In this document: piece by piece, positions 53,833 through 64,000 of the stretch
Layout: every line of letters starts with the position of its first letter
Numbering within the stretch: the first letter of the stretch is position 1
Source: Ixodes scapularis
Lineage: Eukaryota > Arthropoda > Arachnida > Ixodida > Ixodidae
DNA length: 64,000 nucleotides
Assembly (NCBI RefSeq): GCF_016920785.2
Contig: NW_024609846.1
Span: 105,514,831-105,578,830 of the forward strand
Direction of reading: 5' to 3'
The notes under the pieces: model-generated
What the model was told of the DNA's origin: nothing
The model's input: the letters and a program-made list of their open reading frames with translations, nothing else
Databases searched by the model: none
Program-made: the position numbers and the translations under genes

Positions 53833-56800
53833 AAAACTTCAATCTACTCCCTGATAGCCCAAATTTTGCTTCACCATTAATCTAGATTTGACCGCGGCCC
53901 AGGGACACGAGCCCTCTTCGTCACTGGATTGTGCCAGGGGTTTCGGTGACACATTCCACTCATTCGGTGCCCACCAAAGTTCTCCAGTGTTGCATGCAAT
54001 TGCTGTCAGTGTCACACCCTTCAATCTACTCGCTGATAGCCCACATTTTGCTTCACCATTAATCTAGATTTGACCGCAGCCCAGGGACACGAGCCCTCTC
54101 CGTCACTGGATTGTGCCAGCGGTTTCAGTGACACATTCCCTTCATTTGTTGTCCACCAAGGTAGTCCAGTGTTGCGTGCAATGGCTGTCAGTGTTACACC
54201 CTTCAATCTACTCGCTGATAGCCCACATTTTGATTCACCATCAATCTAGATTTGACTGCAGCCCAGGGACACGAGCCCTCTTCGTCACTGGATTGTGCCA
54301 ACGGTTTCAGTGACACAATCCCTTCATTCGGTGCCCACCAAGGTACTCCAGTGTTGCATGCAATTGCTGTCAGTGTTACACCCTTCCACTCCACTTGCTG
54401 ATAGCCCACATTTTGCTTCACCATTAATCTAGATTTGACCGCCGCCCCGGGAAACGCACCCTCTACGTCACTGGATTGTGCCAGCGGTTTCGGTGACACA
54501 TTCGCTCCATTTGGTGCCTACCAAGGTACTCCAGTGTTCCATGCAACTGCAGTCAGTGTTGCACCCTTCAATCTACTCGCTGATAGCCCATATTTTGCTT
54601 CACCATTAATCTAGATTTGACCGCAGCCCAGGGACACGAGCCCCCTCCGTCACTGGATTGTGCCTGCGGTTTCGGTGACACATACCCTTCATTTGGTGCC
54701 CACCAAGGTACTCCAGTGTTGCACGCAACTGCCTGTCAGTGTTACACCCTTCAATCTACTCGCTTATAGCCCACATTTTGCTTCACCATTAATCTAGATT
54801 TGACCGCAGCCCAGGGACACGCACCCTCTCCGTCACTGGATTGTGCCAGTAGTTTCGGTGACACATTTCCTTCATTCGGTGCCCAGCAAGGTACTCCAGT
54901 GTTGCATGCAACTGCTGTCAGTTTTACACCCTTTAATCTACTCGCTGATAGCCCACATTTTGCTTCACCATTAATCTAGATTTGAGCGCAGCCCAGGGAC
55001 ACGAGCCCTTTCCGTCACTGGATTGTGCGAGCGGTTTCGGTGACACATTCCCTTCATTCGGTGCCCACCAAGGTACTCCAGTGTTGCATGCAATTGGTGT
55101 CAGCGTTACACCCTTCAATCTACTCGCTGATAGCCCACAATTTGCTTCACCATTAATCTAGACTTGACCGGAGTCCAGGGACACACGCCCTCTCCGTCAC
55201 TGGATTGTGCCAGTGGTTTCGTTGACACATTCCCTTCATTTGGTGCCCACCAAGGTACTCCAGTGTTGCATGCAACTGTGTCAGTGTTACACCCTTCATC
55301 TACTTGCTGATAGCCCACATTTTGCATCACCATTAATCTCGATTTGACCGCCACCCAGGGACACGAGCCCTTTTCGTCACTGTATTGTGCAAGCGGTTTC
55401 AGTGACACATTCCCTTCATTTGGTGCCCACCAAGGTACTGCAGTCTTGCACGCAATTGCTGTCAGTGTTACACCCTTCCAATCCACTTGCTGATAGCCCA
55501 CATTTTGCTTCACCATTAATCTACATTTGACTGGAGCCCAGGGACGCGCACCCTCTCCGTCACTGGATTGTGCCAGCGGTTTCGGTGAATCATTTCCTTT
55601 ATTCAGTGCTCACCAAGGTACTCCAGTGTTGCATGCAACTGCTGTCGGTGTTACACCCTTCAATCTACTCGCTGATAGCCCACATTTTGCTTCAAGATTA
55701 GATTTGAGCGCAGCCCAGGGACACGAGCCCTTTCCGTCACTGGATTGTGCCAGCGGTTTCGGTGACGCATTCCCTTCATTCGGTGCCCACCAAGGTACTC
55801 CAGTGTTGCATGCAATTGCTGTCAGCGTTACACCCTTCAAACTACTCGCTGATAGCCCACAATTTGCTTCACCATTACTCTAGACTTGACCGGAGTCCAG
55901 GGACACGCGCCCTCTCCGTCACTGGATTGTGCCAGTGGTTTCGTTGACACATTCCCTTCATTCGGTGCCCACCAAGGTACTCCAGTGTTGCATGCAACTG
56001 TGTCAGTGTTACACACTTCAATCTACTTGCTGATAGCCCACATTTTGCATCACCATTAATCTAGATTTGACCGCCGCCCAGGGACACGAGCCCTCTTCGT
56101 CACTGGATTGTGCCAGCGGTTTCAGTGATACATTCCCTTCATTTGGTGCCCACCAAGGTACTGCAGTCTTGCACGCAATTGCTGTCAGTGTTACACCCTT
56201 CCAATCCACTTGCTGATAGCCCACATTTTGCTTCACCATTAATCTAGATTTGACAGCAGCCCAGGGACACGCACCCTCTCCGTCACTGGATTGCGCAAAG
56301 CGGTTTCGGTGAATCATTTTCTTTATTCAGTGCTCACCAAGCTACTCCAGTGTTGCATGCAACTGCTGTCAGTGTTACACCTTTCAATCTACTCGCTGAT
56401 AGCCCACATTTTGCTTCACCATTAATCTAGACTTGACCGGAGTCCAGGGACACTCGCCCTCTCCGTCACTGGATTGTGCCAGTGGTTTCGTTGACACATT
56501 CCCTTCATTCGGTGCCCACCAAGGTAATCCAGTGTTGCATGCAACCGTGTCAGTGTTACACCCTTCAATCTACTTGCTGATAGCCCACATTTTGCTTCAC
56601 CATTAATCTAGATTTGACCGCGGCCCACGGACACGAGCCCTCTTCGTCACTGGATTGTGGCAGCGGTTTCAGTGACACATTCCCTTCATTTGGTGCCCAC
56701 CAAGGTACTGCAGTCTTGTACGCAATTGCTGTCAGTGTTACACCCTTCCAATCCACTTGCTGATAGCCCACATTTTGCTTCACCATTAATCTAGATTTGA

Positions 56801-59800
56801 CCGGAGCCCAGGGACACGCACCCTCTACGTCACTGGATTGTGCCAGCGGTTTCGGTGAATCATTTCCTTTATTCAGTGCTCACCAAGGTACTCCAATTTT
56901 GCATGCAACTGCTGTCAGTGTTACACGTTTCAATCTACTCGCTGATAGCCCACATTTTGCTTCACCATTAATCTAGATTTGACCGCAGCCCAGGGACACG
57001 AGCCCTCACCGTCACTGGATTGTGCCAGCGGTTTCGGTGACACATTCCCTTCATTCGGTGCCCACAAAGGTACTCCAGTGTTGCATGCAACTGCTGTCAG
57101 TGTTACACCCTTCAATCTACTCGCTTATAGCTCACATTTTGCTTCACCATTAGTCTAGATTTGACCGCAGCCCAGGGACACGAGCCCTTTCAGTCACTGG
57201 ATTGTGCCAGCGGTCTCGGTGACACATTCCCTTCATTCGGTGCTTACCAAGGTACTCCAGTGTTGCGTGCAACTGCTGTCAGTGTTACACCCTTCAATCT
57301 ACTGGCTGATAGCCCACATTTTGCTTCACCATTAATCTAGATTTGACCGCAGCCCAGGGTCTCGAGCCCTCTTCGTCACTGGATTGTGCCAGCGGTTTCA
57401 GTGACACATTCCCTTCATTCGGTGCCCACCAAGGTACTCCACTGTTGCATGCAACTGCTGTCAGTGTTACGCCCTTCAATCTACTCGCTGATACCTCACA
57501 TATTGCTTCACCATTAATCTAGATTTGAGTGCAGCCAGGGGACACGCACCCTCTCCATCACTGGATTGTGCCAGGGGTTTCGGTGACACATTCCCTTCAT
57601 TCGGTGCCCACCAAGGTTCTCCAGTGTTGCATGCAATTGCTGTCAGTGTTACACCCTTCAATCTACTCGCTGATAGCCCACATTTTGCTTCACCATTAAT
57701 CTAGATTTGACCGCAGCCGAGGGACACGAGCCCTCTCCGTCACTGGATTGTGCCAGCGGTTTCAGTGACACATTCCCTTCATTCGGTGCCCCCCAAGGCA
57801 CTCCAGTGTTGCATGCAATTGCTGTCAGTGTTACACCCTTCCACTCCACTTGCTGATAGCCAACATTTTGATCCACCATCAATCTAGATTTCACCGCAGC
57901 CCAGGGACACGAGCCCTCTTCGTCACTGGGTTGTGTCAACGGTTTCAGTGACACATTCCCTTCATTCGGTGCCCCCAAGGCACTCCAGTGTTGCATGCGA
58001 TTGCTGTCAGTGTTACACCCTTCCACTCCACTTGCTGATAGCCAACATTTTGCTTCACCATTAATCTAGATTTGACCGCAGCCCAGGGACACGCACCCTC
58101 TACGTCACTGGATTGTGCCAGCGGTTTCGGTGACACATTCCCTTCATTTGGGGCCTACCAAGGTACTCCAGTGTTCCATGCAACTGCAGTCAGTGTTGCA
58201 CCCTTCAATCTACTCGCTGATAGCCCATATTTTGCTTCACCATTAATCTAGATTTGACCGCAGCCCAGGGACACGAGCCCTCTCCGTCACTCGATTGTGC
58301 CAGCGGTTTTGGTGACACATTCCCTTTATTCGGTGCACACCAAGGTGCTCCAGTGCTGCATGCAACTGCTGTCAGTGTTACACACTTCAATCTACTCGCT
58401 GATAGCCCACATTTTGCTTCACCATTAATCTACATTTGACCGGAGCCCAGGGACATGCACCCTCTCCGTCACTGGATTGTGCCAGCGGTTTCGGTGACAC
58501 ATTCCCTTCATTCGGTGCTCCCCAAGGTACACCAGTGTTGCATGCAATTGCTGTCAGTGTTACACCCTTCAATATACTCGCTGATAGCCCACATTTTGCT
58601 TCACCATTAGTCTAGATTTGACCGCAGCCCAGGGACACGAGCCCCCTCCGTCACTGGATTGTGCCAGCGGTTTCGGTGACACATTATCTTCATTTGGTGC
58701 CCACCAAGGTACTCCAGTGTTGCACGCAACTGCCTGTCAGTGTTACACCCTTTAATCTACTCGCTTATAGCCCACATTTTGCTTCACTATTAATCTAGAT
58801 TTGACCGCAGCCCAGGGACACGCACCCTCTCCGTCACTGGATTGTGCCAGTCGTTTCGGTGACACATTTCCTTCATTCGGTGCCCAGCAAGGTACTCGAG
58901 TGTTGCATGCAACTGCTGTCAGTTTTACACCCTTTAATCTACTCGCTGATAGCAAACATTTTGCTTCACCATTAATCTAGATTTGACCGCAGCCCAGGGA
59001 CACGACGCCTCTCCATCACTGGATTGTGCCAGCGGTTTCGGTGACACATTCCCTCCATTCCGTGCCCACCAAGGTACCCTGGTATTGCATGCAATTGCTG
59101 TCAGTGTTACACCCTTCAATCTACTCGCTGACAGCCCACATTTTGCTTCACCCTTAATCTAGATTTGACCGGAGCCCAGGGACACGCCCTCGCCGTCACT
59201 GGATTGTGCCAGCGGTTTCGGTGAATCATTTCCTTTATTCATGCTCACCAAGGTACTCCAATGTTGCATGCAACTGCTGTCAGTGTTACACGGTTCAATC
59301 TACTCGCTGATAGCCCACATTTTGCTTCACCATTAATCTAGATTTGACCGCAGCCCAGGGACACGAGCCCTCACCGTCACTGGATTGTGCCAGCAGTTTC
59401 GGTCACACATTCCCTTCATTCGGTGCCCACCAAGGTACTCCAGTGTTGCATGCAATTGCTGTCAGTGTTACACCCTTCAATATACTCGCTGATAGCCCAC
59501 ATTTTGCTTCACCATTAGTCTAGATTTGACCGCAGCCCAGGGACACGAGCCCCCCCCCAGTCACTGGATTGTGCAAGCGGTTTCGGTGACACATACCCTT
59601 CATTTGGTGCCCACCAAGGTACTCCAGTGTTGCACGCTACTGCCTGTCAGTGTTACACCCTTCAATCTACTCGCTTATAGCTTACATTTTGCTTCACCAT
59701 TAATCTAGATTTGACCGCAGCCCAGGGACACGCACCCTCTCCGTCACTGGATTGTGCCAGTAGTTTCGGTGACACATTCCCTCCATTCCGTGCCCACCAA

Positions 59801-62800
59801 GGTACCCTGGTATTGCATGCAATTGCTGTCAGTGTTACACCCTTCAATCTACTCGCTGACAGCCCACATTTTGCTTCACGCTTAATCTAGATTTGACCGG
59901 AGCCCAGGGACACGCCCTCGCCGTCACTGGATTGTGCCAGCGGTTTCGGTGAATCATTTCCTTTATTCATGCTCACCAAGGTACTCCAATGTTGCATGCA
60001 CCTGCTGTCAGTGTTACACGGTTCAATCTACTCGCTGATAGCCCACATTTTGCTTCACCATTAATCTAGATTTGACCGCAGCCCAGGGACACGAGCCCTC
60101 ACCGTCACTGGATTGTGCCAGCAGTTTCGGTCACACATTCCCTTCATTCGGTGCCCACCAAGGTACTCCAGTGTTGCATGCAACTGCTGTCAGTGTTACA
60201 CCCTTCAATCTACTCGCTTATAGCTCACATTTTGCTTCACCATTAATCTAGACTATACTGGAGCCCAGCGACACGCATCCTCTGTCACTGGATTGTGCCA
60301 GCGGTTTCGGTGACATATTCCCTTCATTCCGTGCCGACCAAGGTACTCCAGTGTTGCATGCAACTACTGTCAGTGTTACACTCTTCAATCTACTCGCTGA
60401 TAGCCCATATTTTGCTTCACCATTAATCTAGATTTGACCGCAGCCCAGGGACACGCACCCTCCGTCACTGGATTGTGCCAGCGGTTTTGGTGACACATTC
60501 CCTTCATTCGGTGCCCACCAAGGTACGCCAGTGTTGCATGCAACTGCTGTCAGTGTTACACCCTTCAATCTACTTGCTGATAGCCCACATTTTGCTTCAC
60601 CATTAGTCTAGATTTGACCGCAGCCCAGGGACACGAGCCCCCTCCGTCACTGGATTGTGCCAGCGGTTTCGGTGACACATACCCTTCATTTAGTGCCCAC
60701 CAAGGTACTCCAGTGTTGCACGCAACTGCCTGTCAGTGTTACACCCTTCAATCTACTCGCTGATAGCCCACATTTTGCTTCACAATTAATCTAGATTTGA
60801 CCGCAGCCCAGGGACACGCACCCTCTCCGTCACTGGATTGTACCAGTGGTTTCGGTGACACATTTCCTTCATTCGGTGCCCACCAAAGTACTCCAGTGTT
60901 GCATGCAACTGCTGTCAGTTTTACACCCTTTAATCTACTCGCTGATAGCCCACATTTTGCTTCACCATTAGTTTAGATTTGACCGCAGCCCAGGGACATG
61001 ACGCCTCTCCATCACTGGATTGTGCCAGCGGTTTCGGTGACACATTCCCTTCATTCGGTGCCCCCCAAGGTACACCAGTGTTGCATGCAATTGCTGTCAG
61101 TGTTACACCCTTCAATATACTCGCTGATAGCCCACATTTTGCTTCACCATTAGTTTAGATTTGACCGCAGCCCAGGGACACGATCCCCCGTCCGTCACTG
61201 GATTGTGCCAGCGGTTTTGGTGACACATTCCCTTTATTCGGTGCACACCAAGGTGCTCCAGTGCTGCATGCAACTGCTGTCAGTGTTACACACTTCAATC
61301 TACTCGCTGATAGCCCACATTTTGCTTCACCATTAATCTACATTTGACCGGAGCCCAGGGACATGCACCCTCTCCGTCACTGGATTGTGCCAGCGGTTTC
61401 GGTGACACATTCCCTTCATTCGGTGCTCCCCAAGGTACACCAGTGTTGCATGCAATTGCTGTCAGTGTTACACCCTTCAATATACTCGCTGATAGCCCAC
61501 ATTTTGCTTCACCATTAGTCTAGATTTGACCGCAGCCCAGGGACACGAGCCCCCTCCGTCACTGGATTGTGCCAGCGGTATCGGTGACACATTATCTTCA
61601 TTTGGTGCCCACCAAGGTACTCCAGTGTTGCACGCAACTGCCTGTCAGTGTTACACCCTTTAATCTACTCGCTTATAGCCCACATTTTGCTTCACTATTA
61701 ATCTAGATTTGACCGCAGCCCATGGACACGCACCCTCTCCGTCACTGGATTGTGCCAGTCGTTTCGGTGACACATTTCCTTCATTCGGTGCCCAGCAAGG
61801 TACTCGAGTGTTGCATGCAACTGCTGTCAGTTTTACACCCTTTAATCTACTCGCTGATAGCAAACATTTTGCTTCACCATTAATCTAGATTTGACCGCAG
61901 CCCAGGGACACGACGCCTCTCCATCACTGGATTGTGCCAGCGGTTTCGGTGACACATTCCCTCCATTCCGTGCCCACCAAGGTACCCTGGTATTGCATGC
62001 AATTGCTGTCAGTGTTACACCCTTCAATCTACTCGCTGACAGCCCACATTTTGCTTCACCCTTAATCTAGATTTGACCGGAGCCCAGGGACACGCCCTCG
62101 CCGTCACTGGATTGTGCCAGCGGTTTCGGTGAATCATTTCCTTTATTCATGCTCACCAAGGTACTCCAATGTTGCATGCAACTGCTGTCAGTGTTACACG
62201 GTTCAATCTACTCGCTGATAGCCCACATTTTGCTTCACCATTAATCTAGATTTGACCGCAGCCCAGGGACACGAGCCCTCACCGTCACTGGATTGTGCCA
62301 GCAGTTTCGGTCACACATTCCCTTCATTCGGTGCCCACCAAGGTACTCCAGTGTTGCATGCAATTGCTGTCAGTGTTACACCCTTCAATATACTCGCTGA
62401 TAGCCCACATTTTGCTTCACCATTAGTCTAGATTTGACCGCAGCCCAGGGACACGAGCCCCCCCCCCAGTCACTGGATTGTGCAAGCGGTTTCGGTGACA
62501 CATACCCTTCATTTGGTGCCCACCAAGGTACTCCAGTGTTGCACGCAACTGCCTGTCAGTGTTACACCCTTCAATCTACTCGCTTATAGCTTACATTTTG
62601 CTTCACCATTAATCTAGATTTGACCGCAGCCCAGGGACACGCACCCTCTCCGTCACTGGATTGTGCCAGTAGTTTCGGTGACACATTCCCTCCATTCCGT
62701 GCCCACCAAGGTACCCTGGTATTGCATGCAACTGCTGTCAGTGTTACACCCTTCAATCTACTCGCTGACAGCCCACATTTTGCTTCACGCTTAATCTAGA

Positions 62801-64000
62801 TTTGACCGGAGCCCAGGGACACGCCCTCGCCGTCACTGGATTGTGCCAGCGGTTTCGGTGAATCATTTCCTTTATTCATGCTCACCAAGGTACTCCAATG
62901 TTGCATGCACCTGCTGTCAGTGTTACACGGTTCAATCTACTCGCTGATAGCCCACATTTTGCTTCACCATTAATCTAGATTTGACCGCAGCCCAGGGACA
63001 CGAGCCCTCACCGTCACTGGATTGTGCCAGCAGTTTCGGTCACACATTCCCTTCATTCGGTGCCCACCAAGGTACTCCAGTGTTGCATGCAACTGCTGTC
63101 AGTGTTACACCCTTCAATCTACTCGCTTATAGCTCACATTTTGCTTCACCATTAATCTAGACTATACTGGAGCCCAGCGACACGCATCCTCTGTCACTGG
63201 ATTGTGCCAGCGGTTTCGGTGACATATTCCCTTCATTCCGTGCCGACCAAGGTACTCCAGTGTTGCATGCAACTACTGTCAGTGTTACACTCTTCAATCT
63301 ACTCGCTGATAGCCCATATTTTGCTTCACCATTAATCTAGATTTGACCGCAGCCCAGGGACACGCACCCTCCGTCACTGGATTGTGCCAGCGGTTTTGGT
63401 GACACATTCCCTTCATTCGGTGCCCACCAAGGTACGCCAGTGTTGCATGCAACTGCTGTCAGTGTTACACCCTTCAATCTACTTGCTGATAGCCCACATT
63501 TTGCTTCACCATTAGTCTAGATTTGACCGCAGCCCAGGGACACGAGCCCCCTCCGTCACTGGATTGTGCCAGCGGTTTCGGTGACACATACCCTTCATTT
63601 AGTGCCCACCAAGGTACTCCAGTGTTGCACGCAACTGCCTGTCAGTGTTACACCCTTCAATCTACTCGCTGATAGCCCACATTTTGCTTCACCATTAATC
63701 TAGATTTGACCGCAGCCCAGGGACACGCACCCTCTCCGTCACTGGATTGTACCAGTGGTTTCGGTGACACATTTCCTTCATTCGGTGCCCACCAAAGTAC
63801 TCCAGTGTTGCATGCAACTGCTGTCAGTTTTACACCCTTTAATCTACTCGCTGATAGCCCACATTTTGCTTCACCATTAGTTTAGATTTGACCGCAGCCC
63901 AGGGACATGACGCCTCTCCATCACTGGATTGTGCCAGCGGTTTCGGTGACACATTCCCTTCATTCGGTGCCCCCCAAGGTACACCAGTGTTGCATGCAAT
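53833..64000 (+). repeat. Satellite B: ~56 tandem units of ~182 bp, running off the window
   Basis: Units of about 182 bp follow without interruption. Each contains CTTCAATCTACTCGCTGATA, GCCCACATTTTGCTTCACCA, AATCTAGATTTGACCG, CAGCCCAGGGACACG, GTCACTGGATTGTGCCAGCG, TTTCGGTGACACATTCC, TTCGGTGCCCACCAAGG and GTTGCATGCAA. TCTAGA occurs in most units. Since 182 is not divisible by three, the recurring ~61-codon minus-strand frames are by-products of the repeat. Divergence among units is moderate before about 58.2 kb. Beyond this, blocks are nearly identical copies of each other. Confidence 0.96.
58270..64000 (+). repeat. Higher-order repeat of ~2,908 bp (16 monomers) in satellite B
   Basis: Rare variants recur at a shift of 2,907-2,909 bp: GGGACATGCACCC at 58450 and 61358, CAATATACTCGC at 58570 and 61478, the long C run before AGTCACTGG at 59550 and 62458, TACCAGTGG at 60841 and 63750. 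I see only a few substitutions between the two copies. A four-monomer (~728-bp) duplication is nested inside (about 59120-59500 against 59850-60200). The second copy is cut by the window end. Confidence 0.85.

Noticed and set aside
53839..62756. Recurrent ~61-codon minus-strand frames in satellite B
   Set aside because: The 182-bp period is not a multiple of three, most start at TTG rather than ATG, and each ends at the same place in the repeat. They are by-products of the monomer.
53833..64000. A CENP-B box in satellite B
   Set aside because: The closest match, around TTTCGGTGACACATTCC, lacks the required A after TTCG plus four bases and has no CGGG. Centromere identity cannot be claimed from this motif.
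53833..64000. CRISPR-like spacing of repeats
   Set aside because: Both arrays are head-to-tail satellites with homologous sequence throughout each unit. There are no unique spacers, and the context is eukaryotic.

Overview
The window looks like repeat-dense nuclear DNA of an arthropod, most likely a hard tick. The evidence is two tRNA-derived SINE families with tick-like architecture, an RNase H-bearing LINE with a PRE_C2HC/zinc-knuckle ORF1, THAP- and HARBI1-type transposase genes with short GT-AG introns, and two large satellite arrays. The species call is inference. I see no bacterial operon, no rRNA and no ordinary single-copy housekeeping gene. Nearly everything recognisable is a mobile element, its debris, or a satellite.

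Layout. 1-6.5 kb: unassigned DNA with several inverted-repeat elements (1164-1531, 2250-2473, 2732-2955, 3527-4745), a TGACGTCA-rich patch and a SINE tail. 6.5-8.65 kb: a hAT-like element with a clean 8-bp target duplication. 9-11.7 kb: duplicated and inverted repeat blocks. 12.07-16.98 kb: a ~190-bp G-rich satellite running into a 100-N gap. 17.08-22.9 kb: a dead Ty3/Gypsy retrotransposon split by a 5'-truncated LINE. 24.8-38.8 kb: a PIF/Harbinger-type unit with a six-exon HARBI1-like transposase (+) convergent with a MADF-BESS gene (-). The MADF-BESS intron is 9.4 kb and holds a second hAT copy, which holds a SINE and a terminal-inverted-repeat element, which in turn holds an intact 5.9-kb LINE. 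38.9-51.5 kb: pieces of a second gene on + (THAP exon, small exons, HTH/DDE transposase exons), with a MITE, a TTAA-flanked 2.9-kb element and a minus-strand Gypsy remnant in its introns. 51.6-53.6 kb: retroelement debris and a SINE. 53.83 kb to the end: a 182-bp satellite with a 2.9-kb higher-order repeat.

The most unusual structure is at 43.67-46.80 kb: at least 18 consecutive mini-exons of 75-90 nt. Nearly all are phase 0/0, separated by introns of 78-85 nt, and built by tandem duplication of a four-exon, ~651-bp module. They encode a Ser/Thr/Pro-rich repeat peptide. The exons lie between the THAP exon and the DDE exons, and all junctions share phase 0, so one gene with an expanded linker is possible but unproven.

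How the parts work together: in intact Harbinger-type elements the DDE transposase and a MADF/Myb-like DNA-binding partner act jointly. Here both are present but damaged. The LINE at 30.6-36.5 kb is the only element that looks fully coding-competent.
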